From SAR324 cluster bacterium (GTDB lineage Bacteria > Bdellovibrionota > UBA2361 > JAAZON01): a stretch of DNA of 5,686 nucleotides. The notes under the pieces are model-generated. The model saw only the letters and a program-made list of their open reading frames with translations. It did no database searches and was not told the DNA's origin. Positions 1 to 5,686 of the stretch are shown piece after piece (within the stretch, counting starts at the first letter, position 1; each line of letters begins with the position of its first letter). The DNA lies in contig JAAZON010000356.1 in NCBI GenBank assembly GCA_012797725.1, forward strand, positions 1-5,686. Reading direction: 5' to 3'. The position numbers and the translations under genes are program-made.

Positions 1-1073
1 CAGTTCAATCAATGTGCGCCACCAAAACGCAGGATATCAAAGCAACACTAGCTCAGATTAATTCTTTGCAAGAACATGGAGCTGATATAATTCGTATTGC
101 AGTTGACAGCAGAAAAGATGTTGAAGCACTTGCGGAAATAAGAAAGAACACCGATGCCAGATTAGTGGTTGATCTTCAAGAAAATTACCGATTGGCGACC
201 TTACTAGCACCCTATGTCCAGAAGATTCGGTATAATCCAGGGCATCTCTTCCACCACGAAAAGCACATTTCGGTGAAGGAGAAAGTGGCTTTTCTGGTGG
301 AGGTTGCAAGGAAACACAATCTTGCAATTAGAATTGGAATAAATTCAGGTTCTATTGATCCTGCTCTAAAAAATTTGGGAAAGAAAGATTTTGCTGCTGC
401 GCTTTCTTCTGCACGGGAGCACGTTGCAATCATGGAGGATCTCAAGTTTGAAAATTATCTGCTTTCATTGAAGAGTTCTGATCCTAACGAAGTTATTGAA
501 ATAAATGAGGCTTTTGCAAAAGAATATCCTTTTATACCTCTTCATCTTGGAGTAACAGAGGCGGGAATGTTGCCAATGGGTGAAGCAAAAACAAGGCTGG
601 CCTTTGAGAATCTGCTTGCACGTGGGATAGGGGAGACCCTGAGAGTGTCTCTGACTCTTCCACATGCTGAGAAATTCAGAGAGGTTGAGATTGGGAGGCA
701 GATAATTGAGGACGTCTATTCTGGACGCTTCAAATCTACGCCTCGCTTTGCGCACAATGGATTAAACATTATCTCTTGTCCCTCATGCTCTCGGGTAGAG
801 AACGAGGCATTTATCCAATTAGCTGAAAAAGTACGTGACATGGCAGCTTTTGCCTCTTCTGAGAAAATTACAATTGCCATTATGGGCTGTAGAGTCAACG
901 GGCCAGGAGAGACTGATGATGCTGATTTGGGCCTTTGGTGTGCTCCCAATCATGTAAACTTAAAGCGAAAAGGCCAGTTAATAGGAGTATTTTCTTATGA
1001 AGAAATCCTTGAGCAAACTAGGCAGCAATTATTGCAGCTAATAGATACAAGAAAGAATAAACATGTGTTATAA
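1..1073 (+). CDS. ispG: 4-hydroxy-3-methylbut-2-enyl diphosphate synthase (IspG/GcpE), 5'-truncated by the window edge
   Basis: This cytoplasmic 4Fe-4S enzyme catalyses the penultimate MEP-pathway step, converting 2-C-methylerythritol 2,4-cyclodiphosphate to HMBPP. The first ATG (12) is not the true start: the in-frame codons before it read Val-Gln-Ser, giving the conserved 'VQSM.ATKT.D' stretch that lies near residue 30 in E. coli IspG. About 30 N-terminal residues are therefore missing. Numbering from that Met, the TIM-barrel part holds 'RYNPGH' (73-78), 'RIGINSGS' (107-114), 'LHLGVTEAG' (177-185) and 'GIGETLRVSL' (205-214). The C-terminal cluster domain has Cys256 and Cys259 in 'SCPSCSR', Cys293 in 'MGCRVNGPGE' and the conserved Glu300, which match the E. 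coli cluster ligands. There is no large insert domain, so this is the short bacterial form. It ends with TAA at 1071-1073. The identification is very secure; only the start is unseen. Confidence 0.97.
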   Translation, partial: VQSMCATKTQDIKATLAQINSLQEHGADIIRIAVDSRKDVEALAEIRKNTDARLVVDLQENYRLATLLAPYVQKIRYNPGHLFHHEKHISVKEKVAFLVEVARKHNLAIRIGINSGSIDPALKNLGKKDFAAALSSAREHVAIMEDLKFENYLLSLKSSDPNEVIEINEAFAKEYPFIPLHLGVTEAGMLPMGEAKTRLAFENLLARGIGETLRVSLTLPHAEKFREVEIGRQIIEDVYSGRFKSTPRFAHNGLNIISCPSCSRVENEAFIQLAEKVRDMAAFASSEKITIAIMGCRVNGPGETDDADLGLWCAPNHVNLKRKGQLIGVFSYEEILEQTRQQLLQLIDTRKNKHVL

Positions 1074-1110
1074 TTTGGGTATCGGTGTATATGCAGTTTT
1101 GCCCGAGTCT

Positions 1111-1152
1111 TTGATTAAGTATTTAGTCAAGCTTCTTTAGGAAAAAGAGCTT
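1111..1152 (+). other. Two weak hairpins downstream of ispG
   Basis: Just after ispG, 1111-1118 (TTGATTAA) pairs with 1123-1130 (TTAGTCAA) across a GTAT loop, an 8-bp stem with one G-T pair. Next to it, 1129-1138 pairs imperfectly with about 1143-1152 (AAGCTTCTTT against an AAAAGAGCTT-like arm). They could mark the 3' end of the ispG transcript, or the first could be an imperfect operator dyad. Neither is followed by a clear T-run, so an intrinsic terminator is not well supported. The rest of the 1074-1279 gap shows no convincing small gene on either strand. Confidence 0.25.
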
Positions 1153-1241
1153 CTAGACATAAGCAACTGAAGACAATAGACCTTTTTCTGCATCTTTAGA
1201 TTAAGGTAGTTTTGCAGCCATTTCGAGAAGTAATTTTAAAG

Positions 1242-1247
1242 TATGAT
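1242..1247 (+). promoter_or_regulatory. Candidate -10 box for the pseudokinase-like gene
   Basis: TATGAT differs from the sigma-70 consensus TATAAT at one base and would place transcription start near 1254, about 25 bases before the likely ATG at 1280. It lies in an AT-rich stretch (1231-1251). The hexamer 17 bases upstream (CATTTC, 1219-1224) is a poor -35, and TTGCAG at 1212-1217 is too far away. This is a weak prediction. Confidence 0.25.
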
Positions 1248-1260
1248 TAATCCTTTGGAT

Positions 1261-1282
1261 AGGAAGTCAGGTCTTGAGCATG
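1261..1282 (+). promoter_or_regulatory. Ribosome-binding region with two possible starts (TTG 1274 or ATG 1280)
   Basis: Two Shine-Dalgarno-like motifs precede two in-frame starts. AGGAAG (1261-1266) sits 7 bases before TTG at 1274, and CAGG (1268-1271) sits 8 bases before ATG at 1280. The products differ by two residues. ATG is the more usual start codon and is the one annotated here, but the stronger SD favours TTG. An in-frame TGA at 1244-1246 rules out starts further upstream. Confidence 0.45.
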
Positions 1283-3601
1283 AGCGTCAAAGGAGTACAT
1301 AAGAGTCCCAATCTTTTTGTGGTCAAAGGGGCAGAGACTGAAAAACAAATTTCAGGTACTGAGGGGCTCGCTCCTGAGCAGCTTGAATTAGTTGAATCCT
1401 ATCAAAGAATGTCACATACAGAAGGGGCGTTGGTTGGAGTTCTTCATGGCCATAGCGCATGGGATCTTCGCCCCCTAATTCTTAGTCAAGGCAGAATTTT
1501 TATTCTTCGGGTTAGTGATCCGGCTCTCTCCTCATACCCTGAATTGGATGCCAAGCTTTCAAGGCTGTTTAAAGTATTAGATGTCGAGAAAAACCTAAGT
1601 GCAGAGATTCGTGTTGGCTACATGGAAAAACAACATTGGGTGCGTAGGTTGTTCTTCGATCAAACCTTGAAGGATCTTTTAAGTGAAGGCAAGGAGCTTC
1701 CAAAACATGAAATACTCATACATTCCTTGATTGTGGAGCTGGGGCGCTTGCATCGGATGGGGCTTTACCATGGACACTTATGTTTATCTAACATAGCGTT
1801 GATACAAGAGAGTCCATATATTTTTGACTTTGGGTTTCTTTCAGCCACACCTGCCTACAGTGCAGCTGACTCTGCACCAGAAATTCAAGCAGGAGAATTC
1901 GCCTCGCAAGCGTCTGATATTTATGGTCTTGGAACTATATTGCGTAGTTTAATTCCACAACCGCATTCGGAGACTTTGACGAGCTTCTTGGATTTAATGA
2001 CCCAAAATGATGCGCATTTTAGGCCATCAATAGATGAAGTTAGGTATTTTTTTGAGAGTTTGAGCTCCTCTGAGGAAGGATTAGTTGAAAAAAGAGGGTA
2101 CCCGGAAGACAGAAATCCAAGACGTAAATCTCTTGCTTCAGGAATTATTATTGAGCGAACGTCTTCAGCAAAAAGGGGCTCACGGGAATTTTCAATACAT
2201 AGTCTTCTGTCATCAAGGTTCTTGCTTTATGCAATGCTTCTTTTGACTTTGTTCTTATTTATTTTTAAATTTAAAGACATATTTGTTAATGATTCCGAGC
2301 TTCAGTTTAAATATCAAGAATATTGGAATAGCTCTCAGCCTTCTTTGATGAAAGTGGTGGCTGATGCAGCCATAAATGATGGAGATCGTTTTGCCCAGGC
2401 TGTAATCATTCGTTCAACGATATCTCAAAATATTAAAGTTATATCAGATATGTTTCGAGTGGCATTTGATCCGCGGTGGGAAGAAAGCCTATCTGATAAA
2501 GATCGTGAGACGGTTCTTAGTATAGGCCTGCATAAACTCATGCAATATGGGGATCCTAAGCCCATTGTATTCAAGAATCTTCACCCTGGAGTTATTCTCG
2601 CGATTGTAGGTAGCCTGAATTTGGAAAGCAAAGGTAGTCAGTTTGAAGATGTTTCATTACTTCAGATGTCTACACTTCCCGATCCAATTGGAAGCGCTTT
2701 TAGGAATTTAGCCTCCGAAGGGCTCTATAATATGGAAGAACTTCCTGCAAGGGCTCTTAGTCATTTGCTTATAGGAGATGTTGGCGATGAAGGTTTAATT
2801 GCATATTTTAAAGATTGTAGAGAAACTTCGATATGCCTGGTTAGACTACTGGGAATTCGAAGTCTGGGAGCAACCAAGCCTGACTTCGATATCATGCTGT
2901 TAAATAAGCTGCCACTTGTCGCACCACCTATAAGGCCTCTTTTGATATGGTTCATCGAAGAAGATATCGCCCAATGGTCGAGCCAGAAGTCAAGCGTTAA
3001 GTTGGCTCTTGTTACAGGACAATACCCCGTTGGCGCCCTTTCCTTTGAACAAAGTGCCGACCTGCTTCGTTTCCCTCTTTCAAGTGTCAGACAAGCTGCA
3101 ATGGATAGGCTTATAAATGAATATGGAATTAAGAGTGAAAGGAAAGCGTTTCTTGAGGTCTTGAGCAACCCCCTTAAGGATCAATTTCTGACTCGTGCAC
3201 AGAGTATTTCACTAATCTCTTCCATGTTAGCTCCAAGCGATAAAGTCTTTCCATACATGGATCAGTGGTTTCTAACAAAACCAAATCCACAAGTTGTTCT
3301 TCAATTATTATTGAGTCTCGCTCAAATTCCAGGAATGGATGCGTTTTGTGTAGATGCGAGCAGATACCTCTCCCACGAAGATTGGAGCGCGGATATAAAT
3401 GAACTTAAAGTTCTTTCGCGGCATCATGAGGCACTGGCACGAGTCCTTGCATATAACAAACTTCGCATGGATGTGCCTGAAGAACTTGCGATTTTACAAG
3501 AAATGGCAGAAGCAGAGCCCAATCAAAGAAACATACAATTAATTAGGCAAAGACTAGAATCAGCTGCAATATTATCAGGAAAAAGAGAGAGCGCCTCATA
3601 G
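1280..3601 (+). CDS. Single-pass membrane protein: pseudokinase-like N-domain, TM helix, HEAT-like alpha-solenoid C-domain
   Basis: This is a 773-residue protein of no named family that I recognise. Residues about 45-260 follow the protein-kinase fold: 'LGRLHRMGLYHGHLCLSN' (154-171) aligns with the catalytic loop, DFG is at 183-185, APE at 199-201, 'SDIYGLG' at 212-218 (subdomain IX Asp213) and 'RPS' at 248-250. The HRD motif has become HGH (164-166), so the catalytic-base Asp is His, and the following Lys is Cys168. The loop Asn171 remains. No glycine-rich loop is evident, and 'ILRV' puts Arg77 at the usual beta-3 Lys. The expectation is a pseudokinase or at best a weak kinase. A basic stretch precedes a transmembrane helix (about 313-331), which puts the kinase-like part in the cytoplasm and residues 338-763 outside. 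That outer part is helix-rich and HEAT-like ('SSVRQAAMDRL', 601-611), possibly a protein-binding scaffold. Function is unknown; a nucleotide- or ligand-sensing role would be inference only. Confidence 0.85.
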   Translation: MSVKGVHKSPNLFVVKGAETEKQISGTEGLAPEQLELVESYQRMSHTEGALVGVLHGHSAWDLRPLILSQGRIFILRVSDPALSSYPELDAKLSRLFKVLDVEKNLSAEIRVGYMEKQHWVRRLFFDQTLKDLLSEGKELPKHEILIHSLIVELGRLHRMGLYHGHLCLSNIALIQESPYIFDFGFLSATPAYSAADSAPEIQAGEFASQASDIYGLGTILRSLIPQPHSETLTSFLDLMTQNDAHFRPSIDEVRYFFESLSSSEEGLVEKRGYPEDRNPRRKSLASGIIIERTSSAKRGSREFSIHSLLSSRFLLYAMLLLTLFLFIFKFKDIFVNDSELQFKYQEYWNSSQPSLMKVVADAAINDGDRFAQAVIIRSTISQNIKVISDMFRVAFDPRWEESLSDKDRETVLSIGLHKLMQYGDPKPIVFKNLHPGVILAIVGSLNLESKGSQFEDVSLLQMSTLPDPIGSAFRNLASEGLYNMEELPARALSHLLIGDVGDEGLIAYFKDCRETSICLVRLLGIRSLGATKPDFDIMLLNKLPLVAPPIRPLLIWFIEEDIAQWSSQKSSVKLALVTGQYPVGALSFEQSADLLRFPLSSVRQAAMDRLINEYGIKSERKAFLEVLSNPLKDQFLTRAQSISLISSMLAPSDKVFPYMDQWFLTKPNPQVVLQLLLSLAQIPGMDAFCVDASRYLSHEDWSADINELKVLSRHHEALARVLAYNKLRMDVPEELAILQEMAEAEPNQRNIQLIRQRLESAAILSGKRESAS

Positions 3602-3618
3602 GGCGCTCTCTCTTTTTC
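3579..3618. terminator. Bidirectional intrinsic terminator between convergent genes
   Basis: A perfect 17-bp inverted repeat: left arm 3579-3595 (GAAAAAGAGAGAGCGCC), loop 3596-3601 (TCATAG), right arm 3602-3618. The inner part of the stem is GC-rich. The outer part is an A-run on the left and a T-run (3613-3617) on the right, so an RNA from either strand forms a hairpin followed by U residues. It sits between the rightward pseudokinase-like gene and the leftward pilin-like gene, whose stop is at 3642, and can serve both. The TAG stop of the rightward gene (3599-3601) lies in the loop, so the last codons of that gene form the left arm. Confidence 0.9.
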
Positions 3619-3641
3619 TCTGCACCAAGGCAGAATTTATG

Positions 3642-4049
3642 TTACTCTAATTCGCTAAAAGCACTCTCAGTGTTGAAGAAGGTGCTAGCAAACGAACGTA
3701 AAATAAAGGCACCAACTGCAACCACCAGGCAGCCAAGCGCTGCTCTGTACTGACCAAATGCTGAACTAAGAATTGCACCAAGGCCAGAAGCAACCATTAC
3801 CAATACACCAAAGCTGCCTTCAAGATATGTAAAGATTCGTGCTATTGCTGTGTCAATTCGTTCAGAATTGTATTCACCAAGATCGCTTTGAGCAATGGCA
3901 CCACTTACAATACCTGCTGTAAGAAGTGTAATTCCAACAACGAAGAGCACGAGCTGAATCTGTGCATTTGAAGGCGCTGTCAAAAAACTATGAATGCTTC
4001 TGCCAGCGCTGTTAAATTTTTCTTTAATCAACTTACTAAAGTCTCTCAT
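3642..4049 (-). CDS. Small membrane protein, VirB2/TrbC-like pilin candidate
   Basis: This 135-residue protein has the layout of type IV secretion/conjugation pilins of the VirB2/TrbC type. It has a long basic N-region (1-29), then a hydrophobic segment (31-53) ending 'GAIAQ', which suggests signal-peptidase cleavage after Ala53. The mature part has two hydrophobic helices (about 78-97 and 103-121) joined by a short polar loop 'FGQYR' (98-102). The segment between Ala53 and the first helix is polar, and the tail (125-135) is acidic. Start choice: ATG at 4047-4049, with GGAG 11 bases upstream (plus-strand 4061-4064) and a closer GAG. A possible 49-residue ORF ends 6 bases before the ATG. Transcription ends at the shared terminator. 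No other VirB/Trb gene is in view, so a secretion role cannot be confirmed. Alternatives are another small multi-pass membrane protein or a holin-like protein. The gene is secure; the pilin call is moderate. Confidence 0.75.
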   Translation of the reverse strand: MRDFSKLIKEKFNSAGRSIHSFLTAPSNAQIQLVLFVVGITLLTAGIVSGAIAQSDLGEYNSERIDTAIARIFTYLEGSFGVLVMVASGLGAILSSAFGQYRAALGCLVVAVGAFILRSFASTFFNTESAFSELE

Positions 4050-4055
4050 TTTGTC

Positions 4056-4205
4056 TCAAGCTCCAATAACCAAGTTCAAATCCGACGCTGAAGTAATGCC
4101 AGCGCCCCAGTTTTCAATAAAGGTTATGGAGTCAAGACGAAGTTGTGCAACATAAATTTTGTCAAAATTCGATCTTTCCTTGAATTTCCATGTCTTGAGA
4201 ATCAT
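4056..4205 (-). CDS. Possible small protein of 49 residues upstream of the pilin-like gene
   Basis: An open frame runs from ATG (4203-4205) to TGA (4056-4058) and stops 6 bases before the ATG of the pilin-like gene, close enough for translational coupling. The product begins basic (MILKTWKFKER), has a central 'LRLDSITFIENWGAG' stretch (22-36) and a hydrophobic end 'LNLVIGA'. No signal peptide or transmembrane helix is evident, and I recognise no family. Codon choice looks ordinary for the window. Against it: no good Shine-Dalgarno is seen (the nearest purine-rich stretch is TAAAG), and an open frame of this length arises by chance fairly often. An in-frame TAG lies six codons before the ATG, so it is not the tail of a longer gene in this frame. 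It may be a real small gene, a leader ORF, or chance. Confidence 0.4.
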   Translation of the reverse strand: MILKTWKFKERSNFDKIYVAQLRLDSITFIENWGAGITSASDLNLVIGA

Positions 4206-4249
4206 AGCTTTACAGAAAGATGCCTAAGGCTTTGAAAACATTGAGAGCA

Positions 4250-4255
4250 AATATA
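4250..4255 (-). promoter_or_regulatory. Candidate -10 box for the small ORF and pilin-like gene
   Basis: On the minus strand, TATATT lies in a very AT-rich stretch (4250-4277) after the end of the SH3-protein gene. It would start transcription near 4243, about 38 bases before the small ORF and 194 before the pilin-like gene. The matching -35 (CTGAAT or TGAATT, 17-18 bases upstream) is weak. No terminator is visible after the SH3 gene in 4206-4314, so read-through from upstream is equally possible. Nothing else was found in this gap. Confidence 0.3.
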
Positions 4256-4314
4256 CTTTAATAAAATAAATAAATTCAGGTAGATCGGGCTCTTAACTCC
4301 AGTATACAACAAAA

Positions 4315-5364
4315 CTATTTGTTCTGCTGAAGTGCAGAGTTCAAAGAATGAAAGGCTGCGTCTTCCTGCTCATTCGTTATCTTTGGGCCAGAAGGCACTT
4401 GCTGCTTCTCCAAAGGGGCCTTCTGAGAAAGTCCACCGGTCTGAACGGCGGCGCTGTTTACCCAAGCACGTGCACCAAGTGGGGTTATAATTCTAAGCCA
4501 TTCACCCTGGCGACCCTCAACGGCAAGACTTTGTCCCTTCGGAACTGTCATAAGTGTTGAATATTGTGCGCCTGGCCCTGTCCTCAGACTAGCACTTTCT
4601 GTTAACACAGTCGCTAAAGGCAAGTCCTTTGTAACACCACCGGGCATTCTTCCAATATCAACTGGGACAGAAGAAGGGCCTTCAGATGGATATAACAAGC
4701 GGCCTTTATCTCCTTGCACTGGCGCTGCTGTACTATTTGTCCTATTTCCATAGCGCACTGATAGGCGCTCAACTTCAGTTTCAGCGAGCATTAAGCGCGC
4801 TCTTGCCTCATCCAATTCCTTGGCTAAACGACGAAGCTGTTCTTGGGCTTCAGAGGCCCTGGATTCTGCTTCTGTGAGCTTGGATTTAGTTTCATTATAT
4901 CGCTCTTGCAAGGAGGCGAGGTTTTGCTGAGACTGCGCATATTTCTTACGAAGCTCCAGATTCTCTTGTTGAACGGAGCGAGTAGCTTCTTGTACTCCTT
5001 GTACAGCTTTTTGTATTGGGCTTGTATCGACAGCTTTCTTAATCTGCTGTTCTCCTTTTCGTACTGGGCTTTCACCCAAAGATGCTTTGCTATCTGAATT
5101 GATGTTTTCTACGGAATGATTGGCTTCCTTGACTGGCAGATTATCATTAGGTCTATTTTGACCAGAGATTCCTCCAAGCTCCTTTTGTAGATTTGCCTCT
5201 GCAGTTTCAAGCTCCTGTAAACGTTTGGAGAGGTCATCGGGGGAATTTTCCTGTGAGAATGCTCCACTTGCAAAGAAACATTGGCTTGAAAAAAAAACCG
5301 CTGATGCAAGCAACGTCAGTGACCATTTTCCATGTTGAAGAATTGTTTTACGAAATATTTGCAT
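4315..5364 (-). CDS. Exported coiled-coil protein with bacterial SH3 (SH3b) domain
   Basis: A 349-residue protein, numbered from the second of two close ATGs. Residues 1 to about 37 form a Sec signal peptide: basic start, hydrophobic 'LTLLASAVFF', then 'ASGAFSQ' with likely cleavage near 35-37. 'SSQC' is not a good lipobox, so a lipoprotein is unlikely. A short coiled coil (42-65) and a polar low-complexity stretch lead to a long heptad-rich coiled coil (about 130-204). A Gly/Pro/Ser linker follows, then an SH3b domain (about 250-308) with 'SLRTGPG' (259-265), 'VPKGQ' and Trp289 and Trp301 in the usual places, then a Gln-rich tail. SH3b domains commonly bind peptidoglycan or envelope proteins, so a periplasmic or wall-associated scaffold role is inferred. 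The architecture resembles the exported SH3 plus coiled-coil proteins of Proteobacteria. It starts 12 bp after the PH-domain gene, which suggests an operon. Confidence 0.88.
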   Translation of the reverse strand: MQIFRKTILQHGKWSLTLLASAVFFSSQCFFASGAFSQENSPDDLSKRLQELETAEANLQKELGGISGQNRPNDNLPVKEANHSVENINSDSKASLGESPVRKGEQQIKKAVDTSPIQKAVQGVQEATRSVQQENLELRKKYAQSQQNLASLQERYNETKSKLTEAESRASEAQEQLRRLAKELDEARARLMLAETEVERLSVRYGNRTNSTAAPVQGDKGRLLYPSEGPSSVPVDIGRMPGGVTKDLPLATVLTESASLRTGPGAQYSTLMTVPKGQSLAVEGRQGEWLRIITPLGARAWVNSAAVQTGGLSQKAPLEKQQVPSGPKITNEQEDAAFHSLNSALQQNK

Positions 5365-5376
5365 CTTCATTTCCTA
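5362..5376 (-). promoter_or_regulatory. Ribosome-binding site that decides the SH3-protein start
   Basis: On the minus strand the sequence reads TAGGAA-ATGAAGATG. AGGA is only 1 base from the first ATG (5368-5370) but 7 bases from the second (5362-5364), which is the normal spacing. The second ATG is therefore preferred; it removes Met-Lys from the longest frame. The SD lies between the stop of the PH-domain gene (5377-5379) and this start, consistent with coupled translation. Confidence 0.6.
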
Positions 5377-5686
5377 TTAAGCTTGTGCCTGTTCTTTAAC
5401 GCCTGACTGCTCTTTCATATTTAAGCGCTCCAGCCGTTGGCGCTTGTCTCTTTCTGCGAGAATTACTTCTTTAACTTCATGTGGAACAGCGATTCCTTGA
5501 AATAAAATATCAATCGTTTGTTTTGCTGCAGAGGATATGATCACGTCTCCCACTGTTAGTAATCTATCAATCAAGGATTGTTGAATCTCAGCGCTTCGAA
5601 TATCGACATAGCGAATTCGAGAAATAACCTGATTAACCCATAAAACACCGTATCTACCTTCAATTCCATTTTTATCCAGGATGTAG
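5377..5686 (-). CDS. Bacterial PH-domain protein (bPH_2 / DUF304-like), C-terminal part only
   Basis: The frame is open from the right edge of the window to TAA at 5377-5379, giving 102 residues with the N-terminus outside. The TTG at 5572-5574 could be read as a start but is internal, because the reading frame and its homology continue upstream to the edge. The visible part matches the second half of a bacterial PH domain: 'YILDKNGIEGRYG' (1-13), 'QIVSRIRYVDIR' (19-30), then 'DRLLTVGDVIISSA' (40-53), which corresponds to the usual 'grLLGyGdv.v.sa' segment. After that come 'GIAVPHEVKEVI' (64-75) and a charged helical tail rich in Lys, Arg, Glu and Gln. Such domains are often membrane-associated through helices before the PH fold; those would be in the missing part. 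Role unknown. It is followed 12 bp later by the SH3-protein gene, so the two are probably co-expressed. Confidence 0.82.
   Translation of the reverse strand, partial: YILDKNGIEGRYGVLWVNQVISRIRYVDIRSAEIQQSLIDRLLTVGDVIISSAAKQTIDILFQGIAVPHEVKEVILAERDKRQRLERLNMKEQSGVKEQAQA

Noticed and set aside
1111..1130. FNR-type site (TTGAT-N4-ATCAA)
   Set aside because: The half-sites are too far apart for the 14-bp FNR box and the second half is GTCAA.
1129..1152. Second hairpin considered as the ispG terminator
   Set aside because: The stem has a mismatch and a G-T pair and no T-run follows, so it was kept only as a low-confidence structure.
2761..3168. A 135-codon minus-strand open frame inside the pseudokinase-like gene
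   Set aside because: It lies wholly within the coding solenoid region, antisense, with no recognisable domain.
4160..4165. Perfect -35-like TTGACA on the minus strand
   Set aside because: At 16-18 bases downstream there is only CTTCGT-like sequence, with no -10 box, and the site lies inside the possible small ORF.
4824..5097. Open frames on both strands over the coiled-coil part of the SH3 gene
   Set aside because: They overlap a well-supported exported protein and show no motif, signal or start site of their own; they are shadows of its repetitive charged codons.
5271..5290. Lipobox in the SH3 protein ('SSQC' near its N-terminus)
   Set aside because: There is no Leu or similar residue at -3 and a bulky Gln at -1, so it does not fit signal peptidase II; ordinary signal-peptide cleavage sites follow a few residues later.
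5377..5574. A complete 65-residue gene starting at TTG 5574
   Set aside because: The frame stays open to the window edge and the upstream residues continue the PH-domain motif, so this is the tail of a longer gene.

Overview
The window comes from a bacterium that makes isoprenoids by the non-mevalonate (MEP) pathway. Base composition is moderate, roughly low-to-mid 40s % GC judged by eye. The envelope genes (an exported SH3/coiled-coil protein and a VirB2-like pilin candidate) fit a diderm cell better than a Gram-positive one. The IspG variant, with 'SMCATKTQD' and 'YNPGH' motifs, resembles from memory the type seen in Planctomycetes and some other lineages. That is not enough to assign a phylum.

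Layout: two genes read rightward and three, perhaps four, read leftward, and the two groups converge at about 3600. (1) 1-1073 (+) is ispG, lacking only its N-terminus, which lies left of the window. (2) 1074-1279 is a 206-bp gap with two weak hairpins and a weak candidate -10 box. (3) 1280-3601 (+) encodes a large single-pass membrane protein: a degenerate Ser/Thr-kinase-like domain, one transmembrane helix, and about 425 residues of probable HEAT-like alpha solenoid outside the membrane. (4) 3579-3618 is a perfect 17-bp inverted repeat with A- and T-tracts on its two flanks. It should terminate transcription from both sides, and the stop codon of gene 3 lies in its loop. (5) On the minus strand, in transcription order: the C-terminal end of a bacterial PH-domain protein (5686-5377), an exported coiled-coil/SH3 protein (5364-4315), a possible 49-residue small ORF (4205-4056), and a 135-residue VirB2/TrbC-like hydrophobic protein (4049-3642).

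How the genes fit together: ispG is housekeeping and looks unrelated to the rest. The PH and SH3 genes are only 12 bp apart and should be co-transcribed. The pilin-like gene follows after a gap that carries its own candidate promoter and the small ORF. No other type IV secretion gene is visible, so the pilin-like protein is an orphan here. The most unusual item is the pseudokinase-TM-solenoid protein: it keeps the DFG, APE and subdomain IX Asp landmarks but has HGH in place of the HRD catalytic loop and Arg at the probable beta-3 Lys position. No RNA genes, CRISPR arrays, insertion sequences or attachment sites were seen.
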